Source: Chloroflexota bacterium (GTDB taxonomy: Bacteria > Chloroflexota > Dehalococcoidia > Lucifugimonadales > CATQGZ01). Taken from it: a stretch of 29,112 bases of DNA. The position numbers and the translations under genes were made by a program. The stretch spans positions 1 to 29,112 of the forward strand of contig JAQBTI010000003.1 of the NCBI GenBank assembly GCA_027624995.1, read 5' to 3'. Below the pieces are notes generated by a model that saw only the letters and a program-made list of their open reading frames with translations, was not told the DNA's origin and made no database searches. This document shows, piece by piece, positions 15,405 to 22,547 of this stretch (positions within the stretch are counted from its first letter, which is position 1; the number at the start of each line of letters is the position of its first letter).

Positions 15405-16349
15405 ATGCGCGAGGAGCTCGCGAGGGACGAGCGCGTTTTCGTGATAGGCGAGGACGTCGGCCGTCGAGGAGGGGTCTTTCTGGCCACCGACGGATTCATC
15501 GATGAGTTCGGTGAAGACAGAATAATAGACACGCCTCTCGCCGAATCGTCCATCGCTGGGATTGCCCTGGGGGCGGCCATGAACGGCATGCGCCCTATCT
15601 GCGAGATTCAGTTCGCGGACTTCATCTGGCCGACGTTCAACCAGTTGCTGGGAGAGGCGGCCCGCGCAAGATACGGTACGGAAGGCAAGATCAGCGTACC
15701 TCTAGTGGCCCGGACTCCATACGGGGGCGGAGTGCGCGGCGGCCTCTACCACTCACAGAGCGTCGAGGCGTTCTTCTCCCACAGTCCAGGCCTCAAGGTC
15801 GTCGCACCGGCCACGCCGTACGACGCGAAGGGGCTGTTGAAGAGCGCCGTCCGCGACGATGACCCGGTGATCTTCCTCGAACACAAACGCACTTACCGGT
15901 TGGTGCGCGGCGAGGTCCCCGACGAGGAGTACACGGTGCCGCTGGGCGAGGCTGAGGTCAAGATCAAGGGCGAGCACATCAGTGTCATCACATACGGGCT
16001 CATGGTCCACCACTGCATCGAGGCGGCACGGAGCCTGGCCGGCGAGGGGATCAGCGCCGAGGTGGTCGACCTGCGCACGCTGGCACCCATGGATAGGGGA
16101 ACCGTTGTTAGCTCTGTAAAAAAAACCGGCAAGGCACTAATCGTACACGAGGACACCAAGACTGGAGGCGTTGGCGGAGAGGTATCCGCCGTGATCGCCG
16201 AGGAGGCCTTCGACTACCTGGACGGGCCCGTTGTCAGGCTCGCCGGGCCCGACGTGCCGGCCATGCCCTTCAGCCCACCCCTGGAAGCGAAGTTCATGCT
16301 GGACACTGACAAGATCGCCGAGGCCATCCGCAAGCTGGCGGACTATTGA
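15405..16349 (+). CDS. bkdA2: Branched-chain 2-oxoacid dehydrogenase E1 component, beta subunit
   Basis: The beta subunit pairs with E1alpha to form the ThDP site. From the ATG at 15405 the protein has 314 residues. The upstream in-frame codons from 15366 encode the conserved TVLEAVRDG, giving 327 residues, the normal family length. Motifs include FVIGEDVGRRGG, DTPLAESSIAGIALGAA, EIQFADFIWP, GLYHSQSVEAFFSHSPGLKV, FLEHKRTYR, VVDLRTLAPMD and VHEDTKTGG. HKRTYR and VPDEEYTVPLGEA are branched-chain-type rather than pyruvate-type. The reading frame overlaps the end of E1alpha if the upstream start is used, implying translational coupling. The ATG start is listed because it is the only canonical codon; the true start is probably 15366. 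Confidence 0.9.
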   Translation: MREELARDERVFVIGEDVGRRGGVFLATDGFIDEFGEDRIIDTPLAESSIAGIALGAAMNGMRPICEIQFADFIWPTFNQLLGEAARARYGTEGKISVPLVARTPYGGGVRGGLYHSQSVEAFFSHSPGLKVVAPATPYDAKGLLKSAVRDDDPVIFLEHKRTYRLVRGEVPDEEYTVPLGEAEVKIKGEHISVITYGLMVHHCIEAARSLAGEGISAEVVDLRTLAPMDRGTVVSSVKKTGKALIVHEDTKTGGVGGEVSAVIAEEAFDYLDGPVVRLAGPDVPAMPFSPPLEAKFMLDTDKIAEAIRKLADY

Positions 16350-16362
16350 AATGCATGACGTG

Positions 16363-16455
16363 CAACTCACCGCAGAGGTCGCAGAGTCCGCCGAGATGGG
16401 AAGTCGCGGACCGAGGTGTGCCACCTGCCCCAGCGGTCTCAGCGGTTGGTCGAAA
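16363..16455. repeat. Dispersed inverted repeat (CACCGCAGAG type) inside the oxoacid dehydrogenase operon
   Basis: Arms ACCGCAGAGGTCGCAGAG (16369-16386) and the inverted copy around CAGCGGTCTCAGCGGT (16431-16446) match at 13 of 18 positions when folded. The element is related to the one at 13281-13355 and fills most of the 111-bp gap between E1beta and E2. It opens a false in-frame GTG start at 16416 for E2. Its RNA hairpin could modulate E2 expression, which is inference. Confidence 0.6.
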
Positions 16456-16460
16456 TTGAT

Positions 16461-17717
16461 ATGAAGATAGAGCTTCCTCAGGTCGGGGAGTCGGTCACCG
16501 AGGGGATTATCGGTCGGTGGCTGGTGTCGCCAGGCGACCGGGTTGAGAAGTACGACCCGCTGGTCGAGGTCATCACCGACAAGGTCAACTTGGAGATGCC
16601 CTCACCGGCGACGGGTACGATGTCAAAGATCATCGCCGAGGAGGGTGAGACGGTGCCTATGGGCGCGGTGATCGCCGAGATGGAGGTCGAGGGCGAAGAG
16701 CCTGGCGTCGGGCCTGACCTGAATGCCTCCCTCCAGAAGACAGCCGAGGTGGCAGAACCGCCTGTGATCGACAGAATGGGCGTGTTGATCAAAAACATGG
16801 CGCCGGTGGGCCCGACGGGCTCGGGAGGGCCGTCCGCGCCGATCGAGACCGAGGGCGGCGGCGACCGAGGCCGTCGCTACTCCCCGGCCGTACGCCGCCT
16901 GGCCGAACAGCACGGCGTCGATCTGGCGCTTATCACGGGTACGGGCATCGGCGGAAGGGTCACCCGGGCGGACGTGCAAGCCTCCATCGACTCGGGTGCG
17001 AGGCCTGTTCGCTCCGAAGGGCCCGACGAGGCACGGGTTCCGCTGACCCCTCTCCGGCGCATGATCGCCCAGAACATGGTGAAGAGCACCACTGAAATCC
17101 CGCAGGCATGGAGCTCCGTCGAGGTAGATGTTACCGGCATCGTGACATTCCGTGAGGCGGTCAAGGACGAGTTCCGTGCCCGCGAGGGAGTCAACCTCAC
17201 GTATCTGGCCTTCGCGCTGCACGCGGTGGCGGCCGCCCTGAAGGAGAACCCTCTGCTCAATTCGTCGTGGGACGGCGACGCGATCTTGATAAAGCACCGG
17301 ACCAACATCGGGGTCGCGGTTGCTGCTCCGGTCGGTCTCCTTGTGCCCGTGATCCACGACGCAGACAAGCTGACGATCACCGGTTTGGCGTTGGCCGTGG
17401 ACTCCCTATCTGAAAAAGCCAGGCAGGGCAAGCTCTCGCTGGAAAACGTGCAGGGCGGCACCTTCACCGTGAACAACACGGGAGTGCTCGGCTCGGTGGT
17501 GTCCCGCGCACTGGTCAACTACCCACAAGCCGCCATTCTGACGACCGAGGCTATTGTCAAGCGCCCGGTGGTGATCGACGATGCAATCGCCATCAGGTCG
17601 ATCATGAACGTGGGCCTCACGTTCGACCACCGCATAGTCGACGGAGCCGAGGCCAGTGCGTTTACCGGCTCGGTGAAGCGCCACATGGAAGCCATGGACC
17701 ATAACACGCGGATATAA
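16461..17717 (+). CDS. bkdB: Branched-chain 2-oxoacid dehydrogenase E2 component (dihydrolipoamide acyltransferase)
   Basis: A 418-residue core enzyme that carries the acyl group on lipoyl-lysine and transfers it to CoA. The lipoyl domain (1-78) has the attachment site VITDKVNLE with K41. A Gly/Pro-rich linker follows. The peripheral-subunit-binding domain RRYSPAVRRLAEQHG with GTGIGGRVTRADV lies around 135-175, and the catalytic domain (about 195-418) ends with DHRIVDG, catalytic His 390 and Asp 394. There is one lipoyl domain only. ATG 16461 is chosen because MKIELPQVGES is the family N-terminus. The alternative GTG at 16416 would translate part of the intergenic repeat. No strong ribosome binding site precedes the ATG, so coupling or a weak start is likely. 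lipB follows 13 nt later. Confidence 0.93.
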   Translation: MKIELPQVGESVTEGIIGRWLVSPGDRVEKYDPLVEVITDKVNLEMPSPATGTMSKIIAEEGETVPMGAVIAEMEVEGEEPGVGPDLNASLQKTAEVAEPPVIDRMGVLIKNMAPVGPTGSGGPSAPIETEGGGDRGRRYSPAVRRLAEQHGVDLALITGTGIGGRVTRADVQASIDSGARPVRSEGPDEARVPLTPLRRMIAQNMVKSTTEIPQAWSSVEVDVTGIVTFREAVKDEFRAREGVNLTYLAFALHAVAAALKENPLLNSSWDGDAILIKHRTNIGVAVAAPVGLLVPVIHDADKLTITGLALAVDSLSEKARQGKLSLENVQGGTFTVNNTGVLGSVVSRALVNYPQAAILTTEAIVKRPVVIDDAIAIRSIMNVGLTFDHRIVDGAEASAFTGSVKRHMEAMDHNTRI

Positions 17718-17730
17718 GCAACCCTCGACA

Positions 17731-18432
17731 GTGATAGAGTTGGCCATCGATTCCCAAGAACCCGGCAACGTATCGCAGGACACTGCTTTGGACCCGTGCG
17801 TGTGCATATCCGCTGGCCGCGTCGATTTCCTCGACGCCTGGGATCTGCAAAAGACCCTACATCGCCAGGTGGCAGATGGACTGCTGTCCCATGTCCTTCT
17901 TTTGCTGGAGCACCCGCACGTCTACACGCTGGGCCGTCGGGGCAAAGACTCGGACGTACTCGCATCGCCTGACACGCTTCGGGAGCTGGGTGCCGAGGTC
18001 CATCACATCGACCGGGGAGGCGAAGCGACCTATCATGGGCCCGGCCAGATAGTCGCATACCCCATCGTGGACCTGCGCAAGTGGGGAGGCGGTCCGCTCA
18101 AGTACGTGCGCACGCTCGAAGAAGTCGTAATCGCGACCCTGGCCGAGTTTGGAATTCAGGGGGAGAGCACCGACCGACCGACAGGGGTCTGGGTCGGGGG
18201 GGCAAAGATAACCGCCATAGGGGTCAGGATCAGCCGCGGCGTCACGATGCATGGCTTCGCCCTCAACGTGAACACCGACAAGTCGTATTTCGATCATATC
18301 GTGCCGTGTGGCATGCCCGAGGCTTCCGTGACGACCATGGCTTCGGAGCTATCCACAGAGATCACCGTAGCGGAGGTTGCCCCCGTTCTGACCTACCAGT
18401 TCGGGCGAATATTCGGGTGGCGGATGGAGTAG
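17731..18432 (+). CDS. lipB: Lipoyl(octanoyl) transferase LipB
   Basis: Transfers octanoyl from acyl carrier protein to the lipoyl lysine of E2-type proteins, the first step of de novo lipoylation. The frame from the GTG at 17731 encodes 233 residues. Family motifs are RGGEATYHGPGQIVAYPIVDL (about 95-115), GAKITAIGVRI with active Lys 159, HGFALNVNTD, and IVPCGMP with the acyl-thioester Cys 193. The first 20 or so residues have no family match. In-frame TTG 17788 or GTG 17800, closer to the conserved AGRVDFLDAWDLQ, may be the real start, as no clear ribosome binding site marks 17731. Its place directly after E2 suggests it serves the encoded complex. lipA is not in the window. Confidence 0.94.
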   Translation: MIELAIDSQEPGNVSQDTALDPCVCISAGRVDFLDAWDLQKTLHRQVADGLLSHVLLLLEHPHVYTLGRRGKDSDVLASPDTLRELGAEVHHIDRGGEATYHGPGQIVAYPIVDLRKWGGGPLKYVRTLEEVVIATLAEFGIQGESTDRPTGVWVGGAKITAIGVRISRGVTMHGFALNVNTDKSYFDHIVPCGMPEASVTTMASELSTEITVAEVAPVLTYQFGRIFGWRME

Positions 18433-18433
18433 T

Positions 18434-18457
18434 CTTGGGGGCTCTTAGCCCGCCAAG
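18434..18457 (+). terminator. Stem-loop just after lipB
   Basis: CTTGGGGGCT and AGCCCGCCAAG can pair as a 10-bp stem with one bulge around a CTT loop, beginning 1 nt after the lipB stop. There is no following T-run, so it is not a classical intrinsic terminator. It separates the oxoacid dehydrogenase operon from the tig promoter. Confidence 0.45.
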
Positions 18458-18503
18458 ATGGGCACGGAAGGGGTTGGGCTCGCTGTCGCAAAGAATTCCG
18501 CCA

Positions 18504-18512
18504 TGCTATAAT
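18504..18512 (+). promoter_or_regulatory. Extended -10 promoter for tig-clpP-clpX
   Basis: TGCTATAAT combines an extended -10 TGn with a perfect TATAAT; no -35 is recognisable at the usual spacing. Transcription from about 18519 leaves a leader carrying GGAGG at 18534-18538 before the GTG at 18544. Confidence 0.5.
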
Positions 18513-18543
18513 CGACGGGTTCGATTTGCGCCCGGAGGCGTCC

Positions 18544-19893
18544 GTGAAAATCACCCAAGAAGAGGTCGTTGACCAGCAGACCGTCCTCCGGATCGAGTTG
18601 GAGGACTCCGACCTCGGCCCATATCTGGAGCGCGGATATAAGCGTCTCGCTCCACGTACCGTAATTTCCGGCTTTCGCAAGGGGAAGGCGCCCCGTCGCA
18701 TTGTCGAGAACTTCCTGGGACGAGAGAGCCTCATTAACGAGGTCCTCGACTCCATGGCGCCCGAAGTCGCGGACCGAGCCATTGAAGAACGGGCGCTGGA
18801 TGCCTTCGGCCCACCGCGTCTAGAGATCCTCGATCTGGACCCATTTACACTGAAAGCGACCGTCCCTCTCACCCCAGACGTCGACCTTTCGCATTACAAG
18901 ACGATCAGAATTGAGCCCGAGCCGGCCGAGCTTGGCGAAACGGACGTCGAGGACCGCATCGAACAAATGCGGAACAGCCAGGGAACTTGGGACCCCGTCG
19001 AGCGCGCGGTCGCCATGGGCGACATGGTAACTATGGACGTGCTTGGTACTGTCGGAGATCGGACGATTATAGACGAGAAGGGCGCGGTATATTTCCTCAA
19101 CGAGGACAGCGACCGGCCTTTGCCAGGATTTGCCAAGAAACTCGTGGGGTCGACAACCGAGGCCCCGGCCGAGTTCATCTTGGCCGTCCCCGAAGACCAC
19201 GCCGACTCAACGCTCGCGGGTGAAGAGGTCAGCTTCAACGTGAACGTGAGTGAGGTGAAGGAGAGGAACGTCCCAGATCTCGACGACGAGTTTGCGAAGG
19301 GCGTCGGTGACGGTTACGACGACCTAGCGTCCCTCCGCGAGTCCGTCGCTGACGAGCTGAAACAAGAAGGCGAGGAGCGGAGCGCCAACATGCACAGGGA
19401 AGCCGTCGTGGCCGCACTGGTGGATGGCATGACCCTCGACCTGCCCTTAGTCACGCTCCAGCACGAGGCCGACCACATGGAGGCGGAACGTGACTCCTTT
19501 CTCCAAAGGGTAAACATCCGCGTCGACGACTACCTGCAGTCGAGAGGAAAGACCGAAGAAGAGTCACGAAGTGAGATGGAAGAGGAGGCGGCCCAGCGAC
19601 TCAAACGCACATTCGCCATCTCGAAAGTCGCGGAGCTCGAAGGCGTGGATGTGTCGGAAGAGGACATCGAGGGGCGTATAGACTCCCTGAAGTCCGGCCG
19701 CGACGATAGAGAGATATCTGCAAGCGCGGTGCGGCAGTCACTTATCACCGAGAAAGCCATTGATCGGCTGGTTTCGATCGCGAAGGGTGAATCAGTGCCA
19801 CAGCAACAGAACGAGGCGGACGGCAACGGTGCCGTTGAGCCCACTGAAGACGACAAGGAAAAAGGGGGTGATGCCGGTGATTCAACGGCCTGA
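18544..19893 (+). CDS. tig: Trigger factor, ribosome-associated chaperone and peptidyl-prolyl isomerase
   Basis: A 449-residue chaperone that binds nascent chains at the ribosome exit. The N-terminal ribosome-binding domain contains the signature GFRKGKAP at 43-50. An FKBP-type domain (about 150-240, GDMVTMDVLGTV to VNVSEVKER) follows, then the helical C-terminal chaperone domain (about 250-415). An acidic, low-complexity tail of about 30 residues (Q/E/D/G rich) is not conserved in the family. GTG 18544 is taken as the start because GGAGG lies 5 nt upstream and MKITQEEVV matches the family N-terminus; the frame open to 18526 would begin almost at the predicted transcription start. The 3' end overlaps clpP by 23 nt. 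Confidence 0.95.
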   Translation: MKITQEEVVDQQTVLRIELEDSDLGPYLERGYKRLAPRTVISGFRKGKAPRRIVENFLGRESLINEVLDSMAPEVADRAIEERALDAFGPPRLEILDLDPFTLKATVPLTPDVDLSHYKTIRIEPEPAELGETDVEDRIEQMRNSQGTWDPVERAVAMGDMVTMDVLGTVGDRTIIDEKGAVYFLNEDSDRPLPGFAKKLVGSTTEAPAEFILAVPEDHADSTLAGEEVSFNVNVSEVKERNVPDLDDEFAKGVGDGYDDLASLRESVADELKQEGEERSANMHREAVVAALVDGMTLDLPLVTLQHEADHMEAERDSFLQRVNIRVDDYLQSRGKTEEESRSEMEEEAAQRLKRTFAISKVAELEGVDVSEEDIEGRIDSLKSGRDDREISASAVRQSLITEKAIDRLVSIAKGESVPQQQNEADGNGAVEPTEDDKEKGGDAGDSTA

Positions 19894-20503
19894 GGATTTG
19901 ATCCCGATGGTGGTGGAGTCGGGGGCGCGAGGAGAGCGCGCGTACGATATCTACTCTCTGCTCCTCAAGGAGCGGATTATCTTTCTAGGGACCCCAATAA
20001 TGGACCAAGTAGCCAACAACATAATCGCGCAGCTACTGTTCTTGGACCGGGAGGACCCGGAACGCGATATTAGCCTATATATAAACAGTCCCGGAGGCGT
20101 GATCACCGCCGGCCTGGCGATCTATGACTCCATGCAGCTTATCCGCCCCGACGTCTCGACCATTTGTGTCGGTGGGGCGGCCAGTTTCGGGACGGTGCTG
20201 CTCTGCGCCGGGGCAAAGGGTAAGCGCTTCGCGACGCCGAACTCGACGGTCCACATGCACCAGCCAGCCGGAGGCGCCCAGGGGCAAGCTACCGATATGC
20301 AGATTCAGGCGAGGGAGATACTCAGGCTTCAGGACGTTCTCTACCAGATTATCGCCGACAACACCGGGCAGCCCTACGAGAGAGTGGCCAGAGACAGCGA
20401 TCGAGATTTCTATTTGACTGCTGAGCAGGCAAAGGACTATGGCCTAATCGACGACGTTTACACGAACCGGACTGAGGACGGCGTGGAGCCCGCTAAAAAG
20501 TAG
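19871..20503 (+). CDS. clpP: ATP-dependent Clp protease proteolytic subunit ClpP
   Basis: A 210-residue serine peptidase that forms the tetradecameric barrel served by ClpX. The Ser-His-Asp triad is S105 (GGAASFGTVLL, with Phe where Met is usual), H130 (VHMHQPAGG) and D175 (VARDSDRDFYLTAEQA). LIPMVVE...RGERAYDIYSLLLKERIIFLG is the normal mature N-terminus. ATG 19871 lies within the last codons of tig behind AAAGGGGG, giving a 23-nt overlap; a second in-frame ATG at 19907 would avoid overlap but has a worse ribosome binding site. Position between tig and clpX is the classic arrangement, and all three are probably co-transcribed. Confidence 0.97.
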   Translation: MPVIQRPEDLIPMVVESGARGERAYDIYSLLLKERIIFLGTPIMDQVANNIIAQLLFLDREDPERDISLYINSPGGVITAGLAIYDSMQLIRPDVSTICVGGAASFGTVLLCAGAKGKRFATPNSTVHMHQPAGGAQGQATDMQIQAREILRLQDVLYQIIADNTGQPYERVARDSDRDFYLTAEQAKDYGLIDDVYTNRTEDGVEPAKK

Positions 20504-20516
20504 ACCGGGGGGTCAC

Positions 20517-21797
20517 ATGACCAGACGCACGGATTACCAGTGCTCCTTCTGCGGCAAGATCCAGACGCAGGTCAAGCGCCTCATCGCGGGGCCTGACCGC
20601 GTCTTCATCTGCGATGAATGCGTCACTCTTTGCGACCAGATAATCGCTGAGGAGAGCCCGGCGCATCCTAGAGACCCTTCGGGACTGATGGCCAAGGGCC
20701 TGAATCCCAAATGGGTCTCGCAGCGGCTCGATGAGTACGTAGTCGGGCAGGAGCAAGCCAAAAAAGTCGTTAGCGTCGCCGTCTACAACCACTACAAGAG
20801 GGTCTGGTCCAAGCGCAAGAGTGAGGACGTCGAGCTCCAAAAGGCCAACATCCTGTTGCTTGGGCCTTCCGGATCGGGAAAGACGCACCTGGCCCAAACC
20901 ATGGCAAGAATCCTGGAGGTGCCTTTCGCAATCGCCGACGCCACGTCGCTAACAGAGGCCGGATATGTAGGGGAGGATGTCGAGAACATCCTCCTTCGTC
21001 TGATCCAGGCGGCCGACTATGACGTCGCTCGGGCCGAGCAAGGCATCATCTATATCGACGAGATCGACAAGATCGCTCGCAAAAGCCCGAACCCTTCGAT
21101 TACGAGAGATGTTTCGGGCGAGGGTGTGCAGCAGGCGCTTCTGAAGATCATCGAGGGATGCGTTGCAAACGTTCCCCCTCAAGGCGGCCGGAAGCACCCT
21201 CACCAGGAGTTCCTCCAGATCAGCACGGACAACATTCTGTTCATCTGCGGCGGTGCCTTCGAGGGCATGGACGGAATAATCGAGCGGCGAGTCTTCAAGA
21301 ATCATCAGAACATGGGATTCGGCACAACAGACTTCACCGGCTCGACTGACCACAAAGACGGAATTCTCCAGCACGTCAGCTCCGACGACCTGCTCGAGTA
21401 CGGATTCATACCCGAGTTCGTCGGCCGCCTTCCGGTTGTTTCGGGCCTCAAGGGCCTGAACAAGGACGACCTCGTCCGCGTCCTCACCGAGCCCAAGAAC
21501 TCCTTCATCAAGCAGTACCAGGCGCTATTCGAGATGGACAATGTCGAGTTAAGCTTTACTGAGGACGCACTCGAGGCGGCCGCGGACCAGGCTATGAAGC
21601 TTAAGACCGGGGCACGGGGCCTCCGGTCCATCCTCGAGCAGACCCTCCTAGAGGTCATGTACGAGCTTCCCAGCATGACCGGCGTGACAGGCTGCGTCGT
21701 CGATGCCGATGCCATCGTTGGGAAGTCCAGCACTACTCTGGTAATGGCCAGCGGCCAGTCCGTGCCAATGCCCCATGTGGAGCGTCTTTCCGCCTAG
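20517..21797 (+). CDS. clpX: ATP-dependent Clp protease ATP-binding subunit ClpX
   Basis: A 426-residue AAA+ unfoldase that recognises tagged proteins and threads them into ClpP. The N-terminal zinc-binding dimerisation domain has Cys 9, 12, 32 and 35 (CSFC and CDEC). Walker A is GPSGSGKT at 116-123, the pore loop GYVGED starts at 149, and Walker B is IIYIDEID at 177-184. The RKH-type loop GGRKHPHQEF and the sensor 2 motif GARGLRSILEQ follow. Length is typical. The start lies 13 nt after clpP behind a GGGGGG run. Nothing unusual is seen. Confidence 0.97.
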   Translation: MTRRTDYQCSFCGKIQTQVKRLIAGPDRVFICDECVTLCDQIIAEESPAHPRDPSGLMAKGLNPKWVSQRLDEYVVGQEQAKKVVSVAVYNHYKRVWSKRKSEDVELQKANILLLGPSGSGKTHLAQTMARILEVPFAIADATSLTEAGYVGEDVENILLRLIQAADYDVARAEQGIIYIDEIDKIARKSPNPSITRDVSGEGVQQALLKIIEGCVANVPPQGGRKHPHQEFLQISTDNILFICGGAFEGMDGIIERRVFKNHQNMGFGTTDFTGSTDHKDGILQHVSSDDLLEYGFIPEFVGRLPVVSGLKGLNKDDLVRVLTEPKNSFIKQYQALFEMDNVELSFTEDALEAAADQAMKLKTGARGLRSILEQTLLEVMYELPSMTGVTGCVVDADAIVGKSSTTLVMASGQSVPMPHVERLSA

Positions 21798-21819
21798 GCG
21801 GTCCCCGGCCCTTGACACC

Positions 21820-21853
21820 ACCCTCACCCTGGCCCTCCCCAGAGGGAAAGGGC
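21820..21853. repeat. Dispersed repeat, CCCTCACCCTGGCCCTCC type
   Basis: CCCTCACCCTGGCCCTCCCC followed by AGAGGGAAAGGG is a form of the widely scattered intergenic motif CTCACCCT(A/G)(A/G)CCCTCTCCC-AGAGGGAGAGGG. The CCCTC and GAGGG ends are inverted. It lies between clpX and purN and, if translated in the purN frame, yields the false peptide TLTLALPRGKG. Confidence 0.65.
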
Positions 21854-21918
21854 TATCGAAACGGGTACGTCATGCCGTGGCCCGTACTGCCAACCTCACG
21901 AGCGGGAACCCTCTATCT

Positions 21919-22536
21919 ATGCAACTCCTACGCATCGGCTGTCTTGCCTCCCACGGCGGCACCAACCTCCAGGCGATTATCGATTCCTGCAAGAGCGGCG
22001 TGCTCGATGCTGAGGTCTGCGTGGTCATTAGCAACAACTCCTCTTCCACTACCCTGAAACGCGCTCGAAACGAAGGGATCCCGAGCTACCACCTGAGCGA
22101 CGTTTCCCACCCTGGACCTGGGGAGCTTGCCGGAGCCATCGCCGATACGTTGAATAGTCACCAGGTTGACGTCGTAATGCTCGTCGGCTACATGAAGAAG
22201 CTTGGACGGGCAGTCCTCGACAGGTATCCGGGACGCATTCTGAACACGCATCCCGCTCTCCTGCCCAAGTTCGGAGGGAAGGGGATGTACGGCCGGCGCG
22301 TCCACGAAGCCGTGCTCGAAGCCGGCGATAAGGTTACGGGCGTCACCGTACACCTTGTTGACGCTGAGTACGACCGTGGAACGATAGTCGCTCAATGCGA
22401 GGTGCCGGTACTGGACGGTGACAGCGTGGATTCGCTGAGCGCCCGTGTGCTGGAGCGGGAGCATGAGTTTTTGGTGGAGACGTTGGGCAGGGTCATCCGG
22501 GGTGAGATTGACTTGGACGCTCTCGTGATTAGCTAA
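21919..22536 (+). CDS. purN: Phosphoribosylglycinamide formyltransferase PurN
   Basis: A 205-residue GAR transformylase that adds a formyl group from 10-formyltetrahydrofolate to GAR in purine synthesis. Seen are the phosphate-binding SHGGTN at 11-16, catalytic Asn 109 and His 111 in ILNTHPALLPKFGGKGMYG, and Asp 152 in VHLVDAEYDRGTIVAQ. ATG 21919 is chosen since QLLRIGCLASHGGTN is the family N-terminus. The frame is open to 21775, but that extension overlaps clpX and passes through the dispersed repeat at 21820-21853. No strong ribosome binding site precedes it. It ends 11 nt before the oppositely oriented lipoprotein gene. Confidence 0.93.
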   Translation: MQLLRIGCLASHGGTNLQAIIDSCKSGVLDAEVCVVISNNSSSTTLKRARNEGIPSYHLSDVSHPGPGELAGAIADTLNSHQVDVVMLVGYMKKLGRAVLDRYPGRILNTHPALLPKFGGKGMYGRRVHEAVLEAGDKVTGVTVHLVDAEYDRGTIVAQCEVPVLDGDSVDSLSARVLEREHEFLVETLGRVIRGEIDLDALVIS

Positions 22537-22547
22537 GGCGGCCTCCG

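Noticed and set aside
16416..16460. N-terminal extension of E2 from a GTG
   Set aside because: It translates the intergenic repeat; the family N-terminus MKIELPQVGES starts at 16461.
21775..21918. N-terminal extension of PurN overlapping clpX
   Set aside because: It crosses the CCCTCACCC repeat and has no family similarity; the conserved N-terminus begins at 21919.
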